Below are positions 27,751 through 37,281 of a stretch of DNA of 64,000 nucleotides, piece after piece (within the stretch, counting starts at the first letter, position 1; the number at the start of each line of letters is the position of its first letter). Below the pieces are notes generated by a model. The model saw nothing but the letters and a program-made list of their open reading frames with translations, was not told where the DNA came from and did not search any database. The DNA is from Thermoanaerobaculia bacterium (lineage in GTDB: Bacteria > Acidobacteriota > Thermoanaerobaculia > Multivoradales > JAIOJS01): the NCBI GenBank assembly GCA_030429235.1, contig JAUIDB010000015.1, positions 60,657-124,656 on the forward strand, given 5' to 3'. The translations under genes and the position numbers were made by a program.

Positions 27751-29268
27751 CTAGCCTAGCACTCGCCACGGACGCCAGCGATAGATCGTCAGAGCCAGCC
27801 CCGCCGCCAGCAGTACCGATGCGGCGCGCAGAAGTCCGGTTCCCGGCGTCGACCAGAGCGATGGGAGGACCAGGAAGTCGAAGGGAAAGTGCAGGTATCC
27901 GCAGGGAGGCCAGACCTGCCAGCTCCAACGAACGGCCGGCAGATACCCCGCCCCGATCGCCTCTCGGAGGAAGTGGTGGTACTCGGTGGCGGGAACCAGG
28001 ATTCCCACGATCGTCAACAGGAAGGACAGCGACGCGACGCCTCCCACCACCCAGCGCCAGTCTCCAGACCGACCTCGAGCGGCGTCGTCCGCTGGCTCCA
28101 GCCAGGGAATGGCCAGCAGGAGCAGAAACGGCATCGCAGGGAGCAGAAAGCGGGGACCCCAGGCCCATCCACCATCCCAACCGTGCCAGCGACAGTAGAG
28201 CGCCACCAGCACGACGGGAACGGCCAGCGCGAAGGTCGACCAGAGAGGTTCGCGGCGAAAACTCGACCGCAATCGGAGGAACCCGAGGACAGCCAGCGGC
28301 ATGTAGATGAAAAGTCCGCGGCCGGGACTGACCAGTAGCCCCGCCACGCCCTCGGTCCACGGCGTCGTCCACAGACCGACCTCTTCGCCGTAGCCGGTGG
28401 CCCACGGGCTGCCGAAACGACTCCAGTTCAACCCTGCGAGACCGAGCAGTGCAACCACCGGGCCGAGCGAGAAGGAGAGCGCAGCTCGAGTTCGCGCGGC
28501 GGCGTCGAGTCCGGAGGTCAGGAGCAGGGCCGCTACCAATCCGGCAGCCAGCGGCCACAGCGCTGCGTGGGCGATCTTGACAATCACCATCGCTCCCAGG
28601 GCCGCGCCTCCGATCCAGGCGTGGCGGAGGGCATGGTTGCGCTGCCAGCGACGTGCCGACAGCGCAAAGAGGACCAGGAGCAGGGCAGCCAGGGGTTCGG
28701 AGAAGAAACTCTTGGCGTAGACCCAGAGGGGCGTAGCGAGTCCGAGGGCGGTGGCTACGATCAGGGCGGTGGAGCGTCGTTCCGAAAGCTCCCATACCAG
28801 CAGGTAGAAGAGGGCACAGAGCGCCCCGCTCACCGGAGCGTTGGTCAGCGACAGGCCGAAGAACCGCCAGGCCTCGGGACGGTCGGCGTCGTACCAGAGA
28901 AACTCTGGGCCAACCAGCGCTCCCGCGGCTTCCTCCGGCAGCGCCAGTTCGAGCCCGCGTCCTACGAGGTAGCCGGGGATCGCGGCGAACGAGAGCCCGA
29001 CCCCGTACTTGCCGTGCGGTCTGCCCGCTGGATCCAGCGTCAGGAACCCCGGAGGGTAGCCAGGGTCCTCGATCGCAAAACTGCCCCGTTCGACCAGACT
29101 CTCGGTGACCCGTCCCATGATCACGCCATCGGGCGAGTAGACATGTCCACCACCGGTCAGCAGGTAGAGCAGGGTGAAACAGACGAAGAGGCCCCGAACG
29201 TCACGGGCTCTTTGCCGAGCGCACCGCCGCGGTCCCGGCGCCGCGACCGGCAAGCCGGGGCCGATCAC
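27751..29268 (-). CDS. Polytopic membrane protein, GT-C glycosyltransferase-like
   Basis: The 505-residue protein has roughly ten hydrophobic helices. After TM1 comes an extracytoplasmic loop with YSPDGVIMGRVTESLV; an acidic motif in the first loop is typical of dolichol/undecaprenyl-phosphate-dependent GT-C enzymes. RWHGWDGGWAWGPRFLLPAMPFLLL in the C-terminal half is a conserved-looking aromatic segment. I infer a glycosyltransferase or lipid-sugar-handling role with low certainty. GTG 29268 overlaps the stop of the upstream gene (GTGA); the frame further upstream lies inside that gene. Confidence 0.65.
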   Translation of the reverse strand: MIGPGLPVAAPGPRRCARQRARDVRGLFVCFTLLYLLTGGGHVYSPDGVIMGRVTESLVERGSFAIEDPGYPPGFLTLDPAGRPHGKYGVGLSFAAIPGYLVGRGLELALPEEAAGALVGPEFLWYDADRPEAWRFFGLSLTNAPVSGALCALFYLLVWELSERRSTALIVATALGLATPLWVYAKSFFSEPLAALLLVLFALSARRWQRNHALRHAWIGGAALGAMVIVKIAHAALWPLAAGLVAALLLTSGLDAAARTRAALSFSLGPVVALLGLAGLNWSRFGSPWATGYGEEVGLWTTPWTEGVAGLLVSPGRGLFIYMPLAVLGFLRLRSSFRREPLWSTFALAVPVVLVALYCRWHGWDGGWAWGPRFLLPAMPFLLLLAIPWLEPADDAARGRSGDWRWVVGGVASLSFLLTIVGILVPATEYHHFLREAIGAGYLPAVRWSWQVWPPCGYLHFPFDFLVLPSLWSTPGTGLLRAASVLLAAGLALTIYRWRPWRVLG

Positions 29269-31109
29269 AGGTACCCCAGGGCTCGCAGGCTGTCGAGGTA
29301 CTCCTCGCCGACGTTCTCGGCCGGGGTGATCGCCTGCCGACGCCCGAACGTCTCGACGGTGACCGGAGGGCTTTGCCAGCGGCAGAGTGCGGGCGGATCC
29401 GGCAGCTCTCGGCTCTGGGGCAGACCGAGACCGCGCAACAGCGCCGACGCCACCTGCTCCACCTCGATCGAAGCCCGCGGCTGGGACGAGGCACACCCGA
29501 CCGAGCGCCAGAGGAGTACCCGACCGGCGGAATCGGGGCCTCGCCGCCCGGGATCTGCCACCACCGCCACCGTGTCCCAATCACCCCTGGCCAGAGCTTC
29601 GACCAACAGGGCATCGGCGGCGCGCAGTTCCTCGCGCACCAGATCGGCGAACGGTACGTCTCCACCTGCCCAGTCCGACGCCGCGAGGTCCAAAGCTGGG
29701 AGGTACAGGGCCGCCGCCCGGGTCGTGGCCGACAGCTCGCTCCGCAACGCATCGCGGTAGAACTGTTCTGGCAGGATGGCCCTCTCGATCAGAGCATCGG
29801 CCGCCGGCCCGAGCGCCGACCGCACGATCTCCTGCGAACCTCGACGTCGGGCCTCGGGCCGCCAACGAGAGATGAGGCGCTCCCCCGCCGTGACCGGTGC
29901 CACCGCTCCCGGAGCCCCCTCGGTGAGCAGCTGGTACCCCCCGTGAGCGACCACCACTCCGGCGATCTCTCGAGCCGGGTAGGTCGACCACCAGTTGATC
30001 GCCAGGACCGGGTCACCACCGCGAGCCGCAAGTTCCCAGAAGGCATCGGCCCGGCGACGGTTCGCCAGCACCGGTCGGTGCTCGGCCAGCCCCAAAGGTC
30101 GCTCGATGCGGTTCCAGTACGGGCGAAAGGGCCCGCTGACTCCCAACGCGGTGCGCAAGCCGAGGGGGCGAAAACTGTCGATCGCCAGGACACCGTGCTG
30201 CGGGCTGGACAGTCCGGTCGCCACACTCGTCCACAGCGCCGCCGGATCCACTAGTGGACGTTGGTATCCCGCCAGCACCGCGCCGGTCTCCAGCAGCTCC
30301 TGCCAACCCGGGAGCTCTCTCCGCGCCAACAGGTAGTCGAGTTCCTCGGCGAGCACCCCATCGATCCCGATCAGTAGGACACGCCCTCCAGCTCCCTGCG
30401 GCAGGACCGAGGGAGCCTCGGGGGTCCCCTTCGGCAGCAACGAGGCAGGGACCAGAACCAGCGAGGCCGTAGCCGCCGCCAACAGGAGCAACACCCCACG
30501 ACGCCCGGCGGGCTCGCGCGGCGTCCGGTGCGTCAGGCGGATCGCCAACGCCAAGAGTCCGTTGTGGAGCAGCACGGCCATGAGGTAGGCGACCAGGGCC
30601 GCCGCGGCCGCCACCAGCCAACTCGGCCAGCCCGACAGATCGATCGACTGGCGGCGAGCGCCCCAGAGCACGATCCCAAAGCCGAGCACGACACCGGCCA
30701 CGGCCAAGTTGAGGCTCACATGGTTGATGCGCAATCCGGGGTAGCGCCGCAGGGTCATGGCCAGGATACCCGCCAGGAGGAGAAAGAAGATCCCCAACGT
30801 CACCACCCAGAGGGGAAGCAGGTGGAGGAACAGGGGCAAGAGGTCGAAGGGCTCGGAGCGCAGCGACGGGTTCCAATGCAGCAGGAGCAGCACGCTGACG
30901 AAGGCCATCGCCGCTCCCCCGAGACCCCCGAGCTTGGCGGCCAGCCGCAGCACTGTGCCCCGCCATTCGACCGACCGCACGGCATCCTGCAGCAGGTAGC
31001 GCTCGACCCGATGGGACAGGTAGCCCATGCGACGCAGTTCCTCGCGAACCGAGTCGAGCGGGGCTTCGGTCGCGCGCTCTTCGTGGGCGTCCTGCGGCTC
31101 GGAGGTCAC
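29265..31109 (-). CDS. Membrane-anchored alkaline-phosphatase-superfamily hydrolase
   Basis: The 614-residue protein has five hydrophobic segments in the first 225 residues (about 60-78, 90-118, 132-150, 162-190 and 205-223). An extracytoplasmic hydrolase domain follows. VLLIGIDG (244-251) carries metal ligand D250 and ALWTSVATGLSSPQHG (291-306) carries the probable nucleophile T294, as in type I phosphodiesterase/nucleotide pyrophosphatases. Typical substrates are phosphodiesters or phospho-glycans. GTG 31109 starts 10 nt after the prenyl synthase stop; a downstream ATG at residue 28 is an alternative start. It ends overlapping the GT-C-like gene. Confidence 0.75.
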   Translation of the reverse strand: MTSEPQDAHEERATEAPLDSVREELRRMGYLSHRVERYLLQDAVRSVEWRGTVLRLAAKLGGLGGAAMAFVSVLLLLHWNPSLRSEPFDLLPLFLHLLPLWVVTLGIFFLLLAGILAMTLRRYPGLRINHVSLNLAVAGVVLGFGIVLWGARRQSIDLSGWPSWLVAAAAALVAYLMAVLLHNGLLALAIRLTHRTPREPAGRRGVLLLLAAATASLVLVPASLLPKGTPEAPSVLPQGAGGRVLLIGIDGVLAEELDYLLARRELPGWQELLETGAVLAGYQRPLVDPAALWTSVATGLSSPQHGVLAIDSFRPLGLRTALGVSGPFRPYWNRIERPLGLAEHRPVLANRRRADAFWELAARGGDPVLAINWWSTYPAREIAGVVVAHGGYQLLTEGAPGAVAPVTAGERLISRWRPEARRRGSQEIVRSALGPAADALIERAILPEQFYRDALRSELSATTRAAALYLPALDLAASDWAGGDVPFADLVREELRAADALLVEALARGDWDTVAVVADPGRRGPDSAGRVLLWRSVGCASSQPRASIEVEQVASALLRGLGLPQSRELPDPPALCRWQSPPVTVETFGRRQAITPAENVGEEYLDSLRALGYL

Positions 31110-31118
31110 TCCGCAACT

Positions 31119-32009
31119 CTACCTGCTTCGCGAGCGTACGAAGGCGGCCAGCGCGTGCAAGGTCGCAGCGCGTGATCCCAGCGGCGCCAGGGCAGCGACC
31201 GCGAACTCGAGCAACTCGGCCGCGAGCTGCTGAGCGCCTTCGACCCCGAGCAGCTTGACGAAGGTGACCTTGTCGGCGTCGGCCCCGGCCTGTTTGCCCA
31301 ACTGCTCGGTGGTCCCTGTGGCATCCAGCACGTCGTCGGTGATCTGAAAGGCGAGCCCGAGGTTCTTGGCGAAGCCGCTGATCATCGCCATCTCACGGCG
31401 CCGAGCGTCGGCGGCCATCGCTCCCAGCTCCCCCGCCGCGATGAACAACGCACCGGTCTTGTGACTGTGGATGTACTCGAGTCGCTCGAGGTCGAGGTCG
31501 TCCTGCCGGCTCTCGAGATCGAGGGTCTGGCCTCCGATCAGGCCGCGGGTACCGATCGCTCCGGCCAGGTGGTGCGACATGTCCTCGGTGGTGTAGCGGC
31601 GAAGGGGCAAAGCCTGTCCCGATTCGGCCACCAGCTCGAAGGCTCGGTTGAAGAGCGCGAACGCCGCCAACAAGGCGATGTCCTCTCCAAACTGGATGTG
31701 CACCGTCGGTCGGCCGCGACGCAGCGAAGCGTCGTCCATAGCGGGAAGATCATCCAGGATCAGAGAGCAGGCATGCACCATCTCGACCGCACAGGCCAGG
31801 TCGAGGGTGGCAGAATGCCGCCCGCCGAACAACTCGGCGACCGCTAGGGTCAGAACGGGCCGCAGCCTCTTGCCGGGACTGGTGAGGGCGTAGTGCATCG
31901 CTCGATGCACCGACTCCGGTCGAGCGTCCCGATCGGGCAGCAGATGCGGCAGCCGCTGCTCTACCTGCGCCGCGAGTCGAGCTAGCTCCGCGGCGATTTC
32001 GACCGTCAT
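31119..32009 (-). CDS. ispA: Short-chain polyprenyl (farnesyl/geranyl) diphosphate synthase
   Basis: The 296-residue enzyme has both aspartate-rich motifs: DDLPAMDDASLRRGRPTVH (first, DDx4D) and DDVLDATGTTEQLGK (second, DDxxD). GKRLRP and HKTGALF are further family landmarks. It elongates DMAPP/IPP to C10-C20 prenyl diphosphates used for quinones and undecaprenyl phosphate. ATG 32009 is chosen because conservation begins at TVEIAAEL; the frame to 32066 is a weak extension. exoVII (xseB) and dxs, its common partners, are not adjacent here. Confidence 0.93.
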   Translation of the reverse strand: MTVEIAAELARLAAQVEQRLPHLLPDRDARPESVHRAMHYALTSPGKRLRPVLTLAVAELFGGRHSATLDLACAVEMVHACSLILDDLPAMDDASLRRGRPTVHIQFGEDIALLAAFALFNRAFELVAESGQALPLRRYTTEDMSHHLAGAIGTRGLIGGQTLDLESRQDDLDLERLEYIHSHKTGALFIAAGELGAMAADARRREMAMISGFAKNLGLAFQITDDVLDATGTTEQLGKQAGADADKVTFVKLLGVEGAQQLAAELLEFAVAALAPLGSRAATLHALAAFVRSRSR

Positions 32010-32124
32010 CGTCCTGCCTCGTTCCGTTCGGGGGTGATTGCGCAGAGCCCGTTCCCGAACGAACAACGGCGGCGAACTCCCGCCAGGAGGAGCTGCCGCC
32101 GCAGATCGGTCGGAACCGGTCGAC

Positions 32125-32463
32125 TCAGAACGAGTCGAGCGCCTCCATCTCGTCGTCGTGGATCTCGAAGACCGTGATCAGCTGGGTGATCTGGAGAATA
32201 TCCGTGACCTTGGACGGCAGGTTCAGGAGCTTCAACTTGCCGCCGCGATTGGTTACGGTGGTGTAGGCGCTCACCAGTTCGCCGACCCCCGCCGAGTCGA
32301 TCGTCTGCACCTTCTCCATATTGATCAGGATGTTCGGCGGATCACTGGCGGCCGCGGCCGTCTGGACGGCGTCCCGAACCGCCACGTCTCCGACCCCGAT
32401 CGTGATCTTCCCCTCGAGGTCGAGAATGGTAACGTCCTTCGCTTTGCGCTGTGTGATCTTCAT
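32125..32463 (-). CDS. STAS-domain anti-sigma factor antagonist
   Basis: The 112-residue single STAS domain carries the phosphorylatable serine S57 in TIDSAGVGELV. By family knowledge such proteins, when unphosphorylated, bind an RsbW-type kinase and release its target. It follows the RsbW-like gene after 110 nt. AAGGAGAG precedes the ATG. Confidence 0.9.
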   Translation of the reverse strand: MKITQRKAKDVTILDLEGKITIGVGDVAVRDAVQTAAAASDPPNILINMEKVQTIDSAGVGELVSAYTTVTNRGGKLKLLNLPSKVTDILQITQLITVFEIHDDEMEALDSF

Positions 32464-32573
32464 TTTGGGCTCTCTCTCCTTGGTTCGCGGACCGGATCGG
32501 GTGGACCCGGAAGCTGGTTACGGTCTCGCTCGTGTGGACTGGATCGGAAGTGACCCTCGAACTGATTCTCATC

Positions 32574-33032
32574 TCAAGAGGAGGACGCTACCTCTTCGGT
32601 TCCCTCGTCGGGAACGATCCGTTTGCGCAACATGACCTCGGTGCCACCCTCCGCAAACCGGAAATCTACCTCATCCATCAACCGGCGCATATAGAAGATG
32701 CCCCGGCCACAGGTCTTCAGCAGATTCTCGGGCGCCAACGGATCGTCGACCGAATCGGGGTCGAATCCCCCACCCTGGTCCCTGATCCGTAGGACCACCT
32801 CCTCGTCGTCGCAACAGACCTCGACCTCGACGTGCTTGTCGCCGATGCCATTGCCGTGCTTGATGGCGTTGGCCATCGCTTCGCGCAGCGCCAGGCCGAT
32901 CCAATGCCGACACTCCTCCCCCATCGATACCTGCACCAGCAGATCCTCGACCACGGCCTGCACCAACTCGATACTGGTGAACTGACTGTGGACGGTCAGA
33001 AACGCTCTGGGTTCGATCTCGCTCTGCGACAC
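32574..33032 (-). CDS. RsbW-like serine kinase / anti-sigma factor
   Basis: The 152-residue GHKL ATPase has an N box LREAMANAIKHGN, a G1 motif IRDQGGGFDP and a G2-like GRGIFYMRRLMDEV. It would phosphorylate the adjacent STAS protein and bind a sigma factor or other partner. GTG 33032 is the start. No sigma factor or PP2C phosphatase is nearby, so the output is unknown. Confidence 0.88.
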   Translation of the reverse strand: MSQSEIEPRAFLTVHSQFTSIELVQAVVEDLLVQVSMGEECRHWIGLALREAMANAIKHGNGIGDKHVEVEVCCDDEEVVLRIRDQGGGFDPDSVDDPLAPENLLKTCGRGIFYMRRLMDEVDFRFAEGGTEVMLRKRIVPDEGTEEVASSS

Positions 33033-33070
33033 TGCCGGCGATCATACCAGGCGATCTATCGTTCGGCGCT

Positions 33071-33565
33071 TCAGGCTCCAGCCTGGCGCAGGAGATCACG
33101 AAGCTCCCGCGGCGACAACAGACCGGGCTCGAAGTAGCTGACCTCCCCTTCGCGATCGAGAATCAGTAGCGTCGGCAGTCCCAGGACCCCGAGCCGATCC
33201 GAAACTGCCGCATCCGAGTCGAGGAGAACCGGAAACTCGAAGGGATGATCCTCGGCGAAGGCTCTGGCCACCGCTTCGGGTTCACCGCTGTTGATCGCCA
33301 GGAAGGCAACCCCTTGGTCGGAGAACTCACGAGCCAGGACCGTGAGGACCTCGTGCTGGATACGGCACGGCTTGCACCAGGAGGCCCAGAAGTCGACGAC
33401 CACGACGTCTCCGAGGTAGTCGGTCGGGGAGATCCCCTCGCCGTCCATCGACGGCAAGGCGAAGTCGACCGCGACTGCGGAGCCACTACGGCAACCGGAG
33501 CCGAGGACCAGCAGCAAGGCGGTGGCGATCAGCCAACCGCGGGCCCGGGACGACGCCCGCTTCAC
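33071..33565 (-). CDS. TlpA/ResA-like thioredoxin-fold lipoprotein
   Basis: The 164-residue protein has a lipoprotein signal ending in VLGSGC, with C25 as the lipidated cysteine, and a redox motif WCKPC (C64/C67) in the usual VVVDFWASWCKPC setting. It would act in the periplasm as a thiol-disulfide reductase or oxidase. GTG 33565 overlaps the stop of the DUF4340 gene, tying it to the Gld-like ABC cluster; the upstream open frame to 34012 lies inside that gene. Confidence 0.88.
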   Translation of the reverse strand: MKRASSRARGWLIATALLLVLGSGCRSGSAVAVDFALPSMDGEGISPTDYLGDVVVVDFWASWCKPCRIQHEVLTVLAREFSDQGVAFLAINSGEPEAVARAFAEDHPFEFPVLLDSDAAVSDRLGVLGLPTLLILDREGEVSYFEPGLLSPRELRDLLRQAGA

Positions 33566-35007
33566 TCGGTCACCGCCGCCGGTTCCTCGGCCACCTCGTC
33601 GGAACCCTCGTCGATCACCTCCGCCGTCCGTACCGCTTCGAGGGCCGACTCGAGCGATTCGATCGTCTCGGGACCAAACCTCAGGCCGACCGACCGATGC
33701 GATGCCGTAGCCAACGCTCGGCCCGACGGCTCGCTCGGATACAGCGCCAAGGTCGTCAAGGCTCCCTGCTTGTCGGTCAGCTCGAGCGTCCAGCGCGGCG
33801 AGGCTGGGACGTCGGCAGCGTCCACGAGTTCGTCGGCGCGCAAAGTGCCGAGTTGGGTCAAGAGGCCGCTGACGCTGCTGTAGCCGATCTTCTCGGAGCC
33901 TCGGGTCCAGTCCACCCCGTCCCGAGACAAGACCAGTTCCTCGTCCCCATCGATCAGACGAAGGCGGTCGACCTCGTAGGAAGAGAGGCTCATCCAGCGA
34001 TACGACCGCCAATCCGCCAGCGAGCGCTCGAACACCGCCCCGAGATCCGCCCGGGTCTCGACCAGAACCTCGCCGACGCGCGCAAAGTGACCCGCTTCTG
34101 AAGTCGTTTCGGGCGACCCGGCCTCAGCGGACTCCGAAAGTCCCAGGCCTACCGGCGCCCCCCAGGCCAAGCGAAACGGTTCCTCCTGATTGGCCAGGAC
34201 GACCTCGAGAGTTCCGACTGCCGGAGCGAGACCCATCTCCTCCTCGCTGGCCGTCGGTGCGTCGACAAACCGCTCGGCCGCCAGGCTCGTCAGGGTGCTG
34301 ATCAAGGCATCGACTTCGTCCCGCCCGGCCAGATCGCGGATCGGAGACTCGAGCCAGTAGCGGTCCCCACGACGGGCGAGCAGGATCTCGCCCGCGGGAC
34401 CACTCAGGCGAAGGCTCTGCACCTCCGACCGACCGGCGTGGAACAGCTTCTTGTCGCGCCACTCGCCCCCGGCGCGCACGGCCTGATCGAAGAAGGGCGC
34501 TTCGACGACATAGAGAGTGTCTGCGTCGCCCAGTCGCACCACGCGACGGCTCGACGCCGGGAGTTCGTTTCCCACATCGAGGCTGTGAGAGACCCCCCCT
34601 GATTCCAGCGTCACCCGGAGGCTGGGCGGCTCGAGACCGTAGTCGGCCGGCGCTCCCGACTCCAAGACCCGCAGGGTCTCGACACCCAGAACCTGGCCGA
34701 GGAACTGCTCGAGATCCGCACCGTCCGCCCGCGCTGCGAGGGGCTCGACCAGGTGCCAAGCTGCGCGCTCTGCGCCCCACGCTTCGACGTCAGGGTCCTC
34801 CGCCGAACGCGGTGGCCGCTCCAGAACCACCGGCTGGCCGTCGTGGACCAGGCGGACCCGATCGATCGCGTCCGCTTCGAGATCGAAGAGTCGGTCCTTC
34901 CGGGCCTCGAGTTCCTGGGTGGTCGGCAAGTCCCGCTCGACGAACCAGATGAACGCGCCGACCGCCAAGGTCACGAGCGCCAGTACCAACAGACTTCGTG
35001 AGCGCAT
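33562..35007 (-). CDS. DUF4340 domain protein of Gld-like ABC cluster
   Basis: The 481-residue protein has one N-terminal membrane anchor (about 5-23) and repeated DUF4340-type beta-rich segments (DRVRLVHDGQPVVLERP, RYWLESP, LRLIDGDEELVLSRDG). Such proteins are encoded after GldG-like subunits and are predicted to be periplasmic partners of the transporter. ATG 35007 is preferred; TTG 35013, which overlaps the preceding stop, is possible. The C terminus is Glu-rich. Confidence 0.82.
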   Translation of the reverse strand: MRSRSLLVLALVTLAVGAFIWFVERDLPTTQELEARKDRLFDLEADAIDRVRLVHDGQPVVLERPPRSAEDPDVEAWGAERAAWHLVEPLAARADGADLEQFLGQVLGVETLRVLESGAPADYGLEPPSLRVTLESGGVSHSLDVGNELPASSRRVVRLGDADTLYVVEAPFFDQAVRAGGEWRDKKLFHAGRSEVQSLRLSGPAGEILLARRGDRYWLESPIRDLAGRDEVDALISTLTSLAAERFVDAPTASEEEMGLAPAVGTLEVVLANQEEPFRLAWGAPVGLGLSESAEAGSPETTSEAGHFARVGEVLVETRADLGAVFERSLADWRSYRWMSLSSYEVDRLRLIDGDEELVLSRDGVDWTRGSEKIGYSSVSGLLTQLGTLRADELVDAADVPASPRWTLELTDKQGALTTLALYPSEPSGRALATASHRSVGLRFGPETIESLESALEAVRTAEVIDEGSDEVAEEPAAVTE

Positions 35008-35009
35008 CG

Positions 35010-36533
35010 TCAACGCCTCCGACGTCGCACGCTGCTGTAGATCCCGATCACGGCCGCCAGGCTGGGCAGACCGAAGACGATGAACCAGAACATGAAACTG
35101 CGTTCGGAGGGCGTCAAGCTGAGCTTGACGTCTTCCGGTTCCTTCGGCGCAATCCCGAGGTGGGACTCCCGTTCGACGAGCCAGTTCATCACGTTGGCGA
35201 CCAACGTGGCGTTGCCCGCCTGGCCGATCTGGGAGTTGGTGACGAAGTCGGAGTCGCCGAAGACGACTAGTCGCCCTCCACTGCTGGCCATGACTTCTTC
35301 GGAGTCCATCGCCGCGTCCTCTGGGGACTCACCTTCGCTCTGACCCTCGGGCGCCTCAGCCGCGGCGAGTTCCAGGGCCACGGCCAGCCCCACCGGACCC
35401 GCCACATCGACCTCGTCCTGGGCCACCTCGCCCAGGTTCTCCAGGTCGATCTCACCCCATCCGTCGGCGGTGGTTCGCACCAGTTCGACGACGTCGTCGG
35501 CTCCCTCGGCGGCCATCACCGGGCGAGCCAGGGGGAAGATGTTCGACAGGCGCGCCTGTCGCAACGACTCGGTGATCGGATGCACGCCGTAGCTATCGGC
35601 AAAGATGGTCTCGGCACCGAAGAACGGCAGCAACTTCGCGGGATCGATGACGATGGCGGCGGGAGAATCGATACCGTAGCCCTCGAGCCAACCGACCAGC
35701 GGCTCGACGGCCAGTTCTCCACTCCCGGCCAGTTGCGGATCGAGAAGGACCAACATGCGTCCGCCGTCCGTCAAGAATCGATCGAAGGCGGCCAACTCGG
35801 GCGGCGTGAACGCCGCCGTGGGACCAGCCACCACTAGGAGATCGGTGCCGTCGGGCACCTCGGCGGCTCCCAGCGAAGCCCATTCATCCAGGTCGAGATT
35901 GTCCTCTCCCAGGAACTCCTGAAGACGCTGGAGTCCCGCTTCCTCGAAACCGTCGAGGCTCGCTTCGCCGTGCCCCGTGGTGAAGAGGATCCGCGGCTTC
36001 TCGTGCTCGACCAGTTCCAGCAGAGTCCGAGTGAAGACCTGCTCCCCCTTGAAGCCAGTCATCTCGGGAGCTCCCCCCATCTGCATGGCGGAGAAGTCGT
36101 AGTCGGCGAGATCGATGCTCTGCACGACCCGGCGGTCGGTCTCGCCGACAAAGACGATCACATCGGCTCGCTGGATGTCGTACTCGTCGACCAGCTGCTG
36201 AGCCTTGGCCAGGTTCTTGACCGGATCGACGGTCTCGACCGTGATCCTGGGACTCGCCGCCGCGTAGCGAGCCAACAGCTCCTGCACCGGCTCGTAGACC
36301 TCCGATCCGACATCCATGAACACCACGATGTCGACGTCCTGATCGAGCGTCTCGAGGATGTTGAGCGACTTCTCCGAGAGCGTGAAGAGCTGGCTCCTGG
36401 TCCAGTCCATGCGCTTGTAGTGTCGCTGCGAAAGGTAGTTGGCAAAGAAGAGGAGGACGCCGGCGAGCACGATCGCGGCTCCCAGAGTCGAGCCGAAGAT
36501 CAACTGTTTGCGTGAAACCGTGGGGGTACTCAT
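35010..36533 (-). CDS. GldG-like ABC transporter auxiliary subunit
   Basis: The 507-residue protein has an N-terminal membrane helix (12-31), a large periplasmic region of the ABC-type uncharacterised transport family (VDIVVFMDVGSEVYEPVQELLARYA, KPRILFTTGHGEASL, GRMLVLLDP, GRLVVFGDSDFVTN), and a C-terminal helix (about 478-498). It matches GldG, which acts with GldA and GldF. An acidic Glu/Ser-rich insertion near residue 400 is unusual. It sits 4 nt after the permease gene. Confidence 0.87.
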   Translation of the reverse strand: MSTPTVSRKQLIFGSTLGAAIVLAGVLLFFANYLSQRHYKRMDWTRSQLFTLSEKSLNILETLDQDVDIVVFMDVGSEVYEPVQELLARYAAASPRITVETVDPVKNLAKAQQLVDEYDIQRADVIVFVGETDRRVVQSIDLADYDFSAMQMGGAPEMTGFKGEQVFTRTLLELVEHEKPRILFTTGHGEASLDGFEEAGLQRLQEFLGEDNLDLDEWASLGAAEVPDGTDLLVVAGPTAAFTPPELAAFDRFLTDGGRMLVLLDPQLAGSGELAVEPLVGWLEGYGIDSPAAIVIDPAKLLPFFGAETIFADSYGVHPITESLRQARLSNIFPLARPVMAAEGADDVVELVRTTADGWGEIDLENLGEVAQDEVDVAGPVGLAVALELAAAEAPEGQSEGESPEDAAMDSEEVMASSGGRLVVFGDSDFVTNSQIGQAGNATLVANVMNWLVERESHLGIAPKEPEDVKLSLTPSERSFMFWFIVFGLPSLAAVIGIYSSVRRRRR

Positions 36534-36537
36534 CGCC

Positions 36538-37281
36538 CTATCTCCCCTTGTTGGCTTCGAGGGCCCGGCTGGTCACGAAAAGACAGAAGACCGTGGCACT
36601 CAGGTAGTAGATCAGATGACGGGTGTCCACGATCCCCTTGCCGAACTCGTCCATGTGCTGGAACAGATTCAGGTACTCGACCACCTTCTTCAGGCCCGGA
36701 TCGTTGATCAGGCCATCGAGAAAGGCGGGAATGAAGAGGAGGAAGAGAATCGCGAAGGTACCGATCGCGGCCACCACCTGGTTCCGCGTCAGGCCCGAAA
36801 CCATGGTTCCCACCGCGAGGAAGAGTCCACCGACCGCGATCGTACCCAGGTAGCTGGCGGCCACCGGTCCCCAATCGAGCTCGGTGTGGCGCGCCAGCAA
36901 CAGTACGTAGGCCAGGGTCGGAGTCCACAGAAAGATGTAGAAGACCAGTGCTCCCAGGTACTTGCCGAGGACTACCTGCCCCTCCGTGATCGGCGTGGTC
37001 AGGAGCGCCTCCAGCGTCCCAGTCTTCCGCTCTTCGGAGAGCAGTCGCATCGTGAGGACCGGAGTCACGAACAGGACCGTTAGCCAGTAGAAGAGGGTTC
37101 CGCCGAAGAAAAATCCGAGCGGGCTGAGCGCAGCGGGAGCCCGGGGGTCGTTGAGATAGTCGACGATGGTCTGGAACGAGATGCCCTGAAAGAAGAGGAA
37201 GCCGGTGAGAATCACCCAGCCCAGGGGAGACCAGAAGTACGAGCGCAGTTCACGCCCCATCGTGGCGAGCACTCCGTTCAT
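36538..37281 (-). CDS. ABC-2 type permease (GldF-like)
   Basis: The 247-residue protein has about six membrane helices. GRELRSYFWSPLGWVILTGFLFFQG at the N terminus and RLLSEERKTGTLEALLTTPI after TM2 are hallmark ABC-2 permease segments. It is the membrane channel for the ATPase encoded just upstream, with which it overlaps by 4 bp. Confidence 0.92.
   Translation of the reverse strand: MNGVLATMGRELRSYFWSPLGWVILTGFLFFQGISFQTIVDYLNDPRAPAALSPLGFFFGGTLFYWLTVLFVTPVLTMRLLSEERKTGTLEALLTTPITEGQVVLGKYLGALVFYIFLWTPTLAYVLLLARHTELDWGPVAASYLGTIAVGGLFLAVGTMVSGLTRNQVVAAIGTFAILFLLFIPAFLDGLINDPGLKKVVEYLNLFQHMDEFGKGIVDTRHLIYYLSATVFCLFVTSRALEANKGR

Noticed and set aside
26592..28310. A 572-codon open frame on the plus strand
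   Set aside because: It is antisense to the molybdopterin oxidoreductase and the GT-C-like gene and shows low-complexity Arg/Pro/Gly composition.
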